This document shows, in pieces, positions 5,999-13,516 of a stretch of 32,122 bases of DNA; positions within the stretch are counted from its first letter, which is position 1, and every line of letters begins with the position of its first letter. Origin of the DNA: Nitrososphaerota archaeon (GTDB taxonomy: Archaea; Thermoproteota; Nitrososphaeria; Nitrososphaerales; Nitrosopumilaceae); assembly GCA_016872015.1 (NCBI GenBank), contig VHBK01000014.1, forward strand, positions 1-32,122, given 5' to 3'. Both the position numbers and the translations under genes were made by a program. The notes below the pieces were generated by a model. The model did no database searches, was not told the origin of the DNA, and worked only from the letters and a program-made list of their open reading frames with translations.

Positions 5999-7501
5999 TT
6001 ACTTTTTTATTTGTCTAGTTTTGACTGACTTTGGTATTTTTTGGGATTTCAGGAAATCGTTTTTCTCTAGATGAATTTTTTCGAACTTGTTGTTTTGCAA
6101 AAAAGTCTTCCATGTCTTTGAGAATTCGATAAATTCTTCTGGCTTTGCGTTGGTATTTGCCATGACATAGTGCGCTGCTGGATACAGATCAGAGATTTCA
6201 AGAGGTATTAGCCCTAGATATGGGTTGAACTGGCAAAACTGGACTTTGTCATCTTTGTATTTTTTCTTTATTTTGGAATAATCTCCTGAGAGATAGAATG
6301 GCTTGTCTGTTGTATCTCTTAGAATTACGAGTTCCTTTTTGTCAGTCTTGAAATTTCGAACTGTTTTGTGATATAAGAGAATTTCTGGCCTGAACTGGTC
6401 TTCTGGAGTGTACAGGAATAGTGCCCTTTCTTTGAATTTTGGTGTGGTTTTTGCTAAAAACTCGGAATTTGCAGTAAAGACATTCAGAGTTTCGTAGAGT
6501 TTTGGGTGAGCCTTTATCTTTTTGACAATATACTCCCAGAGTCGTCCCTCGTGGATTGCCTCCTTGGTTCTGTCAACTTCGGACTTGATAGCATATAGAT
6601 TATGGAGTGCAATCTGGGGGATTCTCTCATCTGCAGGCAGTTCTGAGAGTGACTTGGGTGTGTATTTTGTGCAGACCTCGCAGTTGCATGCAAAATACTG
6701 CATTTCAGTGAGGTGGTTTGTCCTGTCATCGGAGATGTACCTGTCGTGCTTGGCATAAAGCATGTAGGATGCCGAATCAAATGTGTCATAGCCCAGGGCA
6801 ATGGCAATAGGTATTGTAAGTGGGTGGCCTGCGCCAAAGAGATGTAATGGTATTGAATCTGGGATTAGCTTTTTTGCTTCAAGAATTATTTTTGCCAAGA
6901 GACCATACTCGTATGACTCCATTACCTCCACTGGGCTGCCAAATGCAAGCATCTGGTATCCCTGTGATAGTAAAGTGCTAGTTGATCTTCGAACCAAATC
7001 TAGATGTTCTGCTCCCTGAATTGGACCAATCCAAATTTGGCCATTTTCTTTTTTGTCTTTGATTGTTTTTTGTGTTACTGCTAGAGTGTGATCGACATAG
7101 TCTTTTGCCTTTTTCTTTGGCAGGCCATATCCCGTTGGCTTGTCAAGCGGTATTGCAATGTCTGTCATTATTTTTTGCTCATAGTCTGCCATATTTTCTG
7201 GCGTGACATCTACTTGGCCGTACTCTAGTACTTGGTATCCGCCAGAATCTGTCATTATACTTCCATCGAATTTTATTATATCATGGATGCCACGCTTTGC
7301 AGCTTCGTCGCCCCAACGCTTCATTGTAATGTATGCATTTGTTATGACTAGATCAAAGCCCATCTGTCTTAGCTTCGATGGCGGAATACTTTGCTTTACT
7401 GGATGAATCACTGGGACAAATGCCGGGGTTTCTACTTTGCCGTGGTTTGTCTGCAGTATTGCAATTCTTGCTGCAAGATCTGTCTTTAGAATTTCAAACA
7501 T
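5999..7501 (-). CDS. tgtA: tRNA-guanine(15) transglycosylase (archaeosine pathway), no PUA domain
   Basis: This enzyme exchanges guanine at position 15 of tRNA for the precursor of archaeosine. From the ATG at 7501 the protein has 500 residues: a TIM-barrel catalytic domain with D85 (TDSGGYQ) and nucleophile D242 (FDSASY), then zinc ligands C272, C274, C277 and H300. By my recollection these sit seven residues below their Pyrococcus horikoshii counterparts (D249, C279, C281, C284, H307). The chain ends where the PUA domain of the longer family members would begin. An ATG 17 codons upstream (7552) is in frame but would overlap the preceding kinase gene by 47 bases, so I prefer 7501. The kinase stop is four bases upstream, so the pair forms an operon. 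Confidence 0.94.
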   Translation of the reverse strand: MFEILKTDLAARIAILQTNHGKVETPAFVPVIHPVKQSIPPSKLRQMGFDLVITNAYITMKRWGDEAAKRGIHDIIKFDGSIMTDSGGYQVLEYGQVDVTPENMADYEQKIMTDIAIPLDKPTGYGLPKKKAKDYVDHTLAVTQKTIKDKKENGQIWIGPIQGAEHLDLVRRSTSTLLSQGYQMLAFGSPVEVMESYEYGLLAKIILEAKKLIPDSIPLHLFGAGHPLTIPIAIALGYDTFDSASYMLYAKHDRYISDDRTNHLTEMQYFACNCEVCTKYTPKSLSELPADERIPQIALHNLYAIKSEVDRTKEAIHEGRLWEYIVKKIKAHPKLYETLNVFTANSEFLAKTTPKFKERALFLYTPEDQFRPEILLYHKTVRNFKTDKKELVILRDTTDKPFYLSGDYSKIKKKYKDDKVQFCQFNPYLGLIPLEISDLYPAAHYVMANTNAKPEEFIEFSKTWKTFLQNNKFEKIHLEKNDFLKSQKIPKSVKTRQIKK

Positions 7502-7505
7502 GGGA

Positions 7506-8060
7506 TCACTTTTTGTTTGGGAAAAACTTGGCCAAGTCTCCTCTGCGTGCAACTAAATCCAGCCAGTCTATTTTATCTCCTTTGGATTTGCGTTTTATGA
7601 TCAAGCCTATCTTTGATATGATTTGGCTTGGGGATAAATTGGTAGCATTGATTTGAAACGTCTTTTTGATGCCAAAGCTTGCTATTGCATCATATTCTAT
7701 TATGCCTAGGATTTCACTTCCTGTGTTTTCAATTATCTTTTTTTGTGGGTATTTTCTTTTTTTGTAAATTGGGATCAGCTTGTACGGGTTTTTTCGCAGA
7801 ATTATTGCGGTGTTTACCTGAGTTTTATCCAAAACGTATGGGGCTAGGTGTCCCACTATGATGCTGTTTTTCTTTACCAGTTTTTTTACTAGCCTTGCCA
7901 GTTTTTTTACATCAACGTCTAGTGTAGAGCCAGATTTTTCATAGATTTTGTTTTGAATTGCAATTTGGTTTAGGTCCAGTACTGGCAGATTCAGTTTTTG
8001 CGATAATTTTTCTGTGACTGTGTGTTTTCCTACACCGGGATTGCCAGTAATTACTAACAT
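7506..8060 (-). CDS. Adenylate kinase 6/Fap7-like P-loop kinase
   Basis: This 184-residue protein resembles the archaeal putative NMP/adenylate kinase family related to AK6/Fap7, which combines adenylate kinase activity with a role in small ribosomal subunit maturation. The P-loop is G6-N-P-G-V-G-K12-H13-T14 at the extreme N-terminus. The family-typical IIVGHLAPYV follows at about residues 67-76. His occupies the position after the P-loop lysine that is usually Ser or Thr. The C-terminal part is basic and ends KIDWLDLVARRGDLAKFF. Its stop lies four bases before the tgtA start. AK6-like assignment is by motif order; substrate cannot be read from the sequence. Confidence 0.85.
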   Translation of the reverse strand: MLVITGNPGVGKHTVTEKLSQKLNLPVLDLNQIAIQNKIYEKSGSTLDVDVKKLARLVKKLVKKNSIIVGHLAPYVLDKTQVNTAIILRKNPYKLIPIYKKRKYPQKKIIENTGSEILGIIEYDAIASFGIKKTFQINATNLSPSQIISKIGLIIKRKSKGDKIDWLDLVARRGDLAKFFPNKK

Positions 8061-8134
8061 GTAGGGGGCTAGTTTTGCTCCACATTAAACAATTTCTGCA
8101 ATCCTAATAAGAAGTGGTGATTTTTTTGTCTTTG

Positions 8135-9328
8135 ATGTTTATCGGTCTTTTAGGCAAGGCAAATGTGGGAAAATCCACATTCTTTTCTGCAGCAACTGAA
8201 ACCGCAGTACCAATTGGGAACTATCCATTTACCACAATAGAGCCAAACGTCGGGGTGACATATGTGAAAACAAAATGTGCATGCAAGCACTTTGGAATTT
8301 CACATCAAAACCCAATGTGTCTTGATGGTGTAAGACTAGTTCCTGTCAAAATCATTGATGTTGCAGGATTGGTGCCGGGAGCACATGAAGGCAAAGGCCT
8401 AGGCAATAGGTTCCTAGATGATGCGCGACAGGCAGACGTCCTGATTCATGTTGTGGATATTGCTGGTACTACAGACATCCAGGGACAACCTGTTCCTGCA
8501 GGAACGCACAACCCACTCGAAGATGTGGAATTTGTTGAAAACGAGTTCAACCAGTGGTTCAAGCAAATTCTGATGCGGGAATGGCAAAAACTGCTCAAAG
8601 AAATCCTGCAAAAAACAGCAACACTAGTAGAGGGAATAACTAGAAGATTTTCTGGCCTGGGAATAAAGGACTATCAGGTATCTGACATGCTAAAGGAGAC
8701 AGGCCTTGCGGCAAAAAAGCCGACAGAATGGAGCGAAGACGACATTTTGCAATTTGTTACCAAGCTTCGAAAAAAAACAAAGCCAGTACTAATTGCCGCA
8801 AACAAGGCTGACTTGTGCAAGGACCTATCAATAATTGAGAAGATCAAAAAAGAAAATCATGTGGTGACATGCAGTGCTGAATCTGAATTATTACTAAGAA
8901 AAGCAAGCAAGGCAAATCTGATAAAATACGTGCCAGGAGACTCGTCATTTACAATATCAAATGAATCCACAATAAATCCACAGCAAAAGCAGGCGTTGGA
9001 CTTGGTAAAATCCGTGATGGCAAAAATCCAGACAACCGGCGTTCAATCCGCAATCAATTATGCGGTGTTTGATGTTCTAAAATTCATTACAGTGTATCCG
9101 GTAGAAGATGAGACCAAGCTCTCAAACAAGGATGGTGTTGTACTGCCTGATGCAAGACTACTACCTGTTGGCTCTACTGCAAAAGAGCTGGCAGGCACCA
9201 TACATGCCGATCTGGCAAAGGGGTTTTTGCACGCAATTGATGCCAAGACAAAGCAGCGAATCAGCGGTGATCACATACTAAAAGACGGAGACGTAATCAA
9301 AATCATATCTAGCATGAGCCGTGGATAG
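8135..9328 (+). CDS. YchF/Obg-like GTPase with TGS domain
   Basis: This translation-associated P-loop NTPase belongs to the TRAFAC class. The G1 motif is GKANVGKST close to the N-terminus, followed by FTTIEPNVG, the G3 motif [16 protein letters not shown] and the G4 motif NKAD. A helical insertion follows the G3 region. The C-terminal 70 residues form a TGS domain, ending in [13 protein letters not shown]. The total is 397 residues from the ATG at 8135. A GTG at 8114 in the same frame would add seven residues. There are TATA-like stretches for either start (8083-8090 and 8102-8109). I prefer 8135 because the family starts immediately before the first beta strand. The next gene, kae1, begins two bases after the stop. 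Confidence 0.92.
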   Translation: MFIGLLGKANVGKSTFFSAATETAVPIGNYPFTTIEPNVGVTYVKTKCACKHFGISHQNPMCLDGVRLVPVKIIDVAGLVPGAHEGKGLGNRFLDDARQADVLIHVVDIAGTTDIQGQPVPAGTHNPLEDVEFVENEFNQWFKQILMREWQKLLKEILQKTATLVEGITRRFSGLGIKDYQVSDMLKETGLAAKKPTEWSEDDILQFVTKLRKKTKPVLIAANKADLCKDLSIIEKIKKENHVVTCSAESELLLRKASKANLIKYVPGDSSFTISNESTINPQQKQALDLVKSVMAKIQTTGVQSAINYAVFDVLKFITVYPVEDETKLSNKDGVVLPDARLLPVGSTAKELAGTIHADLAKGFLHAIDAKTKQRISGDHILKDGDVIKIISSMSRG

Positions 9329-9330
9329 GC

Positions 9331-10311
9331 ATGCTTTGTTTAGGAATAGAAAGCACTGCACATACATTTTCCTGCGCCATAGTGGAAAAGAAAAACGGCA
9401 AGGGAAAAATCCTATCCGACGTTCGCAAAATCTACCGACCTCCAGATGGACAGGGAATTCATCCGCGCGAGGCCTCACGGCACCACATTGAGTACAGTGC
9501 AAGTATTCTATCAGAATGCATGCAACAGGCAAACTTGTCCATAAAAGACATTGACATTATTTCATATTCAGCTGGGCCTGGCCTTGGGCCATGCCTGCGA
9601 GTGTCTGGTGTAATAGCTAGGACAATATCGTCATATCACAAAATTCCAATCTATCCAGTGAATCATGCAATAGGGCACATTGAGCTGGGTAAAATGCTCA
9701 CAGGAGCCAAAGACCCACTGGTATTGCTAGTGTCAGGCGGCCACACAATGCTTGCTGCATTCAAGCTCAAAAAATGGAGAATATTTGGGGAGACCCTGGA
9801 CATAACACTTGGACAGCTGTTGGATCAGTTTGGACGATCGCTTGGATTTGCATCACCATGTGGAAAAAAAATAGAAGAGCTTGCACTGGACTCTAGCAAA
9901 TATGTGGAATTGCCATACGTTGTAAAGGGAAATGACGTGTCGTTTTCTGGCCTAATGTCTGCCGCAAAAAGAATTTCAAAAAACAAACAAGATGCGTGTT
10001 ATTCACTGCAAGAAACGGCATTTGCAATGATTGGAGAGGCTGCAGAACGTGCATTGTCGTTTACGGAAAAAAAGGAATTGCTAGTGGTTGGCGGAGTTGC
10101 GGCAAACAAGAGACTCTCACAAATATTTAGGCAAATCTGCGCAAGACAAAAGGCAAAATTCTTTGTCTCACCTTTGCAATATTCCGGCGATTGCGGTTCG
10201 CAAATTGCCTGGACTGGATTATTGGAAGCAACTGCAAAAAAGGGCGCAAAAATCCAAGACACGTTTGTCAGACAGTCTTGGAGACTAGACACCGTAAAAA
10301 TTGATTACTGA
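9331..10311 (+). CDS. kae1: tRNA N6-threonylcarbamoyladenosine synthase catalytic subunit Kae1/TsaD
   Basis: As part of the KEOPS complex this ASKHA-fold protein transfers threonylcarbamoyl to A37 of ANN-decoding tRNAs. The N-terminal LGIESTAHTF segment is the family signature. The metal-binding motif H112-A-I-G-H116 is present, followed by LLVSGGHTM and a late SGDCGSQIAWTG segment that carries the third metal ligand. The length of 326 residues corresponds to Kae1 alone: there is no C-terminal Bud32 kinase fusion of the kind seen in some archaea. It lies two bases downstream of the YchF-like gene, so the two form a translation-related operon. Its 3' end overlaps the convergent PH-like gene by seven bases. 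Confidence 0.95.
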   Translation: MLCLGIESTAHTFSCAIVEKKNGKGKILSDVRKIYRPPDGQGIHPREASRHHIEYSASILSECMQQANLSIKDIDIISYSAGPGLGPCLRVSGVIARTISSYHKIPIYPVNHAIGHIELGKMLTGAKDPLVLLVSGGHTMLAAFKLKKWRIFGETLDITLGQLLDQFGRSLGFASPCGKKIEELALDSSKYVELPYVVKGNDVSFSGLMSAAKRISKNKQDACYSLQETAFAMIGEAAERALSFTEKKELLVVGGVAANKRLSQIFRQICARQKAKFFVSPLQYSGDCGSQIAWTGLLEATAKKGAKIQDTFVRQSWRLDTVKIDY

Positions 10312-10631
10312 GATTTTGCTTGCTCGATTGCCTTTTTGATGTCTTTTTCCCAACCACCTGTGCTAAAGACACCAAACTTGAAGGTTTTTTCCCCGTCTGC
10401 TGTTTTGCCAGTAATGCAGATTTTTTTTATAAAGAGGCCTTCCTTCCAGACCTTTTGAACATCTCCTAGAGGCACGTCCATGATTGTTTCCTCTATGCGC
10501 TTGGTAAAATCGGCAATTCTTCCACGCGTCTTGTCAAAGGCAACTCGTTTGTTTGTAAGAGTGAGAATTCCTGCACCGAGGCTATCTTCGCTACAGTCTT
10601 CCTGCTTTAGTCGCTTTTCTGATTCATCCAT
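10305..10631 (-). CDS. PH/GRAM-like domain protein of unknown function
   Basis: This is a 108-residue soluble protein. The segment GILTLTNKRVAFDK followed by a run of beta strands and a C-terminal amphipathic helix matches the usual plan of bacterial PH-like/GRAM domains, which often bind lipid or protein partners. I see no catalytic motif. It overlaps the end of kae1 on the opposite strand by seven bases. A strong TATA-like box on the minus strand (10652-10659) lies about 25 bases upstream of the ATG, so the transcript is probably leaderless and independent. Confidence 0.75.
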   Translation of the reverse strand: MDESEKRLKQEDCSEDSLGAGILTLTNKRVAFDKTRGRIADFTKRIEETIMDVPLGDVQKVWKEGLFIKKICITGKTADGEKTFKFGVFSTGGWEKDIKKAIEQAKSQ

Positions 10632-10651
10632 GTGAGAATTCTTCTTGGTGA

Positions 10652-10659
10652 TTATATAA
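10652..10659 (-). promoter_or_regulatory. TATA-like box for the PH-like gene
   Basis: Reading the minus strand, tttatata lies about 25 bases before the ATG at 10631, ideal leaderless spacing. It sits between the PH-like gene and the end of the exported-protein gene. Confidence 0.5.
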
Positions 10660-10688
10660 AAATTAAAGAAAATAGAATTAAGAAAATT

Positions 10689-11450
10689 CTATTGGTATTG
10701 CTGCTTTAACTGGGTCTTTTTCTTGCCTTTAGCTACTTGGGGTTTTTTCTTTGACTTTTCCTCTTTCTTTTCTTCCTTCTTTTCCTCAGATTTTTCTACT
10801 TTGGCTGGTGCTTTCTTTTCGACTTTCTTTTCTGTCGTTTTTTGCTCTTTGGTTTTTTCCATGCTTTTTTCGTCTACTTGGATTGCATCCATCAAAACGT
10901 TCTTTCTTGAGCTACGGGAATCATCCCAGGTTTCAAGTATGATTGAGGATTTTTGTACTGGCTGTGCAAACTCGAATGTAAACTCGATTACTGTAGTAAA
11001 CGAATCGATTTGAGTTGCGGTGTACTTGACGTTGGATAATAACTTGTCAAAATCCAGAACGTCTAGCTTTTGAGTTCCGTCAAAGTTTTGCATAAATGCA
11101 ATTCTTGCCTTTTGGGTTTGGTCTCGCTCACCTTTGTAGTCAGCAATTGCAAAAGACGCGTATCGTAATCCGGAAGCGCCGTTATTTTCGTATACAGTCA
11201 TCTTTACAGTGACTGGCTGGCCTACAACTAGCATCTGAGTTGGAATTGTCTGTGAGAATCCAGAAATGTCAAATGACTGGCCGTTGATTACCAATCCTTT
11301 TTCCACTATCTTTCTTCCGTCGTCTAGTGAACCAAATGTTGGTGCCTCACAGTCGCCGTCGCACTTTGAGTTTTCTGCAAACGATTCGTGTGCAGCTACT
11401 GAGCTTACCAAGATTATTGCAAGAAGAGCTGCAAATACTGGTTTGTTCAT
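10689..11450 (-). CDS. Exported protein with a Lys/Glu-rich C-terminal tail
   Basis: The 253-residue protein begins with a clear Sec signal: MNKP, a hydrophobic core of about 18 residues, then AHESFAEN. The mature part has two close cysteines (CDGDC) and a beta-rich domain starting near FGSLDDGRKIVEKGL. From memory, that segment recalls a family of secreted proteins common in ammonia-oxidizing archaea. From about residue 195 the chain becomes a low-complexity tail of Lys, Glu and Thr/Ser repeats, ending in Gln-rich LKQQYQ. No function is assigned. The gene has its own leaderless-type promoter (11474-11482). The charged tail could bind cell-surface or nucleic-acid polyanions, which is speculation. 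Confidence 0.85.
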   Translation of the reverse strand: MNKPVFAALLAIILVSSVAAHESFAENSKCDGDCEAPTFGSLDDGRKIVEKGLVINGQSFDISGFSQTIPTQMLVVGQPVTVKMTVYENNGASGLRYASFAIADYKGERDQTQKARIAFMQNFDGTQKLDVLDFDKLLSNVKYTATQIDSFTTVIEFTFEFAQPVQKSSIILETWDDSRSSRKNVLMDAIQVDEKSMEKTKEQKTTEKKVEKKAPAKVEKSEEKKEEKKEEKSKKKPQVAKGKKKTQLKQQYQ

Positions 11451-11473
11451 AGAGTGTAATATTATACAATTAT

Positions 11474-11482
11474 GCTATAAGT
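11474..11482 (-). promoter_or_regulatory. TATA-like box for the exported protein gene
   Basis: On the minus strand, acttatagc is centred about 28 bases before the ATG at 11450, consistent with a leaderless transcript. Confidence 0.45.
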
Positions 11483-11511
11483 CTAGTTCCAAATCTGCTC
11501 TGGTTTTGAGC

Positions 11512-12312
11512 CTAGAGTTTTAGCTGTTTTGTAATCTCTGATAGAATTTGCTTGTTTGCAGCCGCAATAAATGAGAGTCTTGTCTCATAAGATAGGTCAG
11601 AGTCTAGGGGCTTGAGATTTGTATCCAGTATGGTTCCGCCGGCTTCTTTTGATATGATGTATCCAGCTGCCATGTCTGTGACGCGGATTTTGTCTCGAAG
11701 ATCGATATACACATCGATTAGGCCGCGTGCAAAGAGAGCCAGCTCTAGTGCGTTTGCACCAAGATGTCTTGAATGATTGGAATTCTCAAAGATTGGCTGG
11801 ATTTTTTTTACTAGCTTGGGCTTTGCTCCAGAAACATTGATGCCAACAATTTTGTAGACTGGGATTTGTTTGTGGACTGTGATTTTCTTTTTGTTCAGGT
11901 ATGCGCCTTTTCCCTTTGTTGCCCAATACATGTCTCCATTGGACAGATCAGTTACTACTCCGTCTGTGATAGAGCTGAGCCTGTCTTTTGGTGCAAATGC
12001 CAGTGAACAGCAAAAAAATGGAATTCCGCGCACTGCGTTTGCCGAACCATCAATTGCATCCATTATCACAAAGCCTTTTGGATTTTTTGATAGCTCCACT
12101 CGACCGCACTCTTCGCCTAGAACAATACAGTCAAACTTTACTTTTTTTAGATAATCAAGAACTGTTTTTTCTGCAACAATGTCTATCTTTCTAGAAATGT
12201 CTCCGCCCTTGCCCACTCCGTGGTCTTCTGCAGCTGCCTTTGTTCCTGCCAGGTCTTTTACATTTTGATATACTATCTTGGATGCGTTGCGCAAAACCTC
12301 GATTGGCTGCAT
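11512..12312 (-). CDS. Inositol monophosphatase/fructose-1,6-bisphosphatase-family phosphatase
   Basis: This 266-residue protein is a Mg-dependent sugar-phosphate phosphatase. The metal ligands are E67 and E68 in the LGEECG motif and D85 and D88 in MDAIDGSANAVRGIPFF. A later aspartate lies in RVTDMAAGYIISKEAGG. The usual Asn after DGS-x in the eukaryotic enzyme (DGTxNF) is replaced by the DGSANAVRG form common in archaea. The substrate could be inositol-1-phosphate or fructose-1,6-bisphosphate, since archaeal members often accept both. It is divergent from the next plus-strand gene. A minus-strand TATA-like box (12337-12344) lies about 28 bases upstream of the ATG. Confidence 0.92.
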   Translation of the reverse strand: MQPIEVLRNASKIVYQNVKDLAGTKAAAEDHGVGKGGDISRKIDIVAEKTVLDYLKKVKFDCIVLGEECGRVELSKNPKGFVIMDAIDGSANAVRGIPFFCCSLAFAPKDRLSSITDGVVTDLSNGDMYWATKGKGAYLNKKKITVHKQIPVYKIVGINVSGAKPKLVKKIQPIFENSNHSRHLGANALELALFARGLIDVYIDLRDKIRVTDMAAGYIISKEAGGTILDTNLKPLDSDLSYETRLSFIAAANKQILSEITKQLKL

Positions 12313-12336
12313 AATACTTGGGGAAATTTTTCCGCA

Positions 12337-12344
12337 ATTTAAGT
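12337..12344 (-). promoter_or_regulatory. TATA-like box for the IMPase-family gene
   Basis: Acttaaat on the minus strand is centred about 28 bases before the ATG at 12312, which suggests a leaderless transcript. Confidence 0.4.
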
Positions 12345-12361
12345 CAAGAAATCTTGAAAGG

Positions 12362-12369
12362 CTAAATAA
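12362..12369 (+). promoter_or_regulatory. TATA-like box for the 371-residue protein and downstream rfcL
   Basis: Ctaaataa is centred about 27 bases before the ATG at 12393. It probably drives the operon that continues through rfcL and the cysteine-rich protein. Confidence 0.4.
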
Positions 12370-12392
12370 CTAGACGCAAAAGCTAATCACTG

Positions 12393-13508
12393 ATGAGCAG
12401 CAAAGACCAGTCTGTAGTGTCCAAAGAGGCACTAATGTCCACAAAATCTGGCAAGCAGATAATCAAGCAAGGATTATTCAAGTCAAAGGGATTCAAGCTG
12501 TTCAACCAGTACAAAGAAGAAGCAGAATCTGAATTTCCAAAATTTGCGCAGAGATTTACAGACGATTTGCTTCGTGAGATAAAAAATGATGCCTCCCCAG
12601 CATCTACACAAAAAGCATTTGCACAAGAAGTGGGCACAGAAGAAATCATACTCCAAGACTCGGAGATTCCTGCAATAAAGTCAAAGCTTGAAAATCCAGA
12701 AATCCTCAAGGACCGGGTTTTACGCATTCTAAATTCCAATTTTGTAAAGATGACACTGCCTGTGTTTTGCGCTCTGTATGATGCGGCAGCTGAATACACC
12801 AACACAAAGTCTGCGCAAATGCGACAGGACTTAGTTGATGGGCACATCATAGCAATTGATCTCTCAGAACCAATGGACAGAATAGTCGACAAAGACGAAG
12901 ATCTGGAATATTTGGATGATTACAAGCTCATGAATCCTTACATTTTGAAGCTTGCCAGAGACAAAATTGCAAGGGGAGGCGAAGAGGTATTGCGGGAATT
13001 CGAAGATGGATTCCGCGATGCCAGATTAGGCCAATACATTGATACTAAACTCAAAAGCACTCCTACAAAAATCACTGAAGAGCAGATGAATCAGTGCTAC
13101 AAAAAATACCGAGCAGTGATGGGAACTGCTGGACGCAACATGGCACTATCAAAGAATCCATTGGGCGAGATATTCTATTTGGGCATGGCACGTGCTGCAG
13201 AAGGGGTGGGGTGCGGAAATGAAATTGAGGACTCGATTAAAAACAAGTTCGTCAAGGTTCCGTCATGGCCATTATACTATTCATTGTTGACTAGTGATGT
13301 CAAAAAGGGTTTTGAGTATACTATGAAAAAAAGCGAACTGTATCTGTCTGATGCAAGACTTGCTCTGGAGCTGTTGCCAAAAGAATTTTCGCACACGGAA
13401 TTTTTGGAGTTTTTGTTTTTGACTGTTGAACATTACAACCAATACTGGTATAATCAGCTAGACAAGGTAAATCTGTGGTCGGAATTTTCCGCAAAACTTC
13501 CACGGTGA
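12393..13508 (+). CDS. Uncharacterized 371-residue helical protein upstream of rfcL
   Basis: I do not recognise a family. The protein is soluble, without signal or membrane segments. Predicted secondary structure is mostly helical and highly charged. The N-terminal third is Lys/Glu/Ser-rich. The last third contains short conserved-looking patches (YRAVMGTAGRNMALSKNP, VPSWPLYYSLL, SDARLALELLP) and ends aromatic (HYNQYWYNQ). I see no P-loop, zinc site or helicase motif. It begins at leaderless distance from a TATA-like box and its stop is eight bases before rfcL, so both are in one operon. That location suggests, but does not show, a role with the clamp loader or replication. Confidence 0.88.
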   Translation: MSSKDQSVVSKEALMSTKSGKQIIKQGLFKSKGFKLFNQYKEEAESEFPKFAQRFTDDLLREIKNDASPASTQKAFAQEVGTEEIILQDSEIPAIKSKLENPEILKDRVLRILNSNFVKMTLPVFCALYDAAAEYTNTKSAQMRQDLVDGHIIAIDLSEPMDRIVDKDEDLEYLDDYKLMNPYILKLARDKIARGGEEVLREFEDGFRDARLGQYIDTKLKSTPTKITEEQMNQCYKKYRAVMGTAGRNMALSKNPLGEIFYLGMARAAEGVGCGNEIEDSIKNKFVKVPSWPLYYSLLTSDVKKGFEYTMKKSELYLSDARLALELLPKEFSHTEFLEFLFLTVEHYNQYWYNQLDKVNLWSEFSAKLPR

Positions 13509-13516
13509 GATAAGTC

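Noticed and set aside
7502-7552. An in-frame N-terminal extension of tgtA starting at 7552
   Set aside because: It overlaps the upstream kinase gene by 47 bases and adds 17 residues that do not fit the family. The ATG at 7501 leaves a four-base gap.
10723-11013. Phe/Ser-rich plus-strand open frame opposite the exported protein tail
   Set aside because: It is the antisense of the Lys/Glu-rich repeat. The Phe/Ser run is expected from that.
12383-12892. Long minus-strand open frame (169 codons) inside the 371-residue gene
   Set aside because: It mirrors the coding strand, is Ser-rich without motif, and would have no promoter. The plus-strand frame continues for 371 codons with an operon context.
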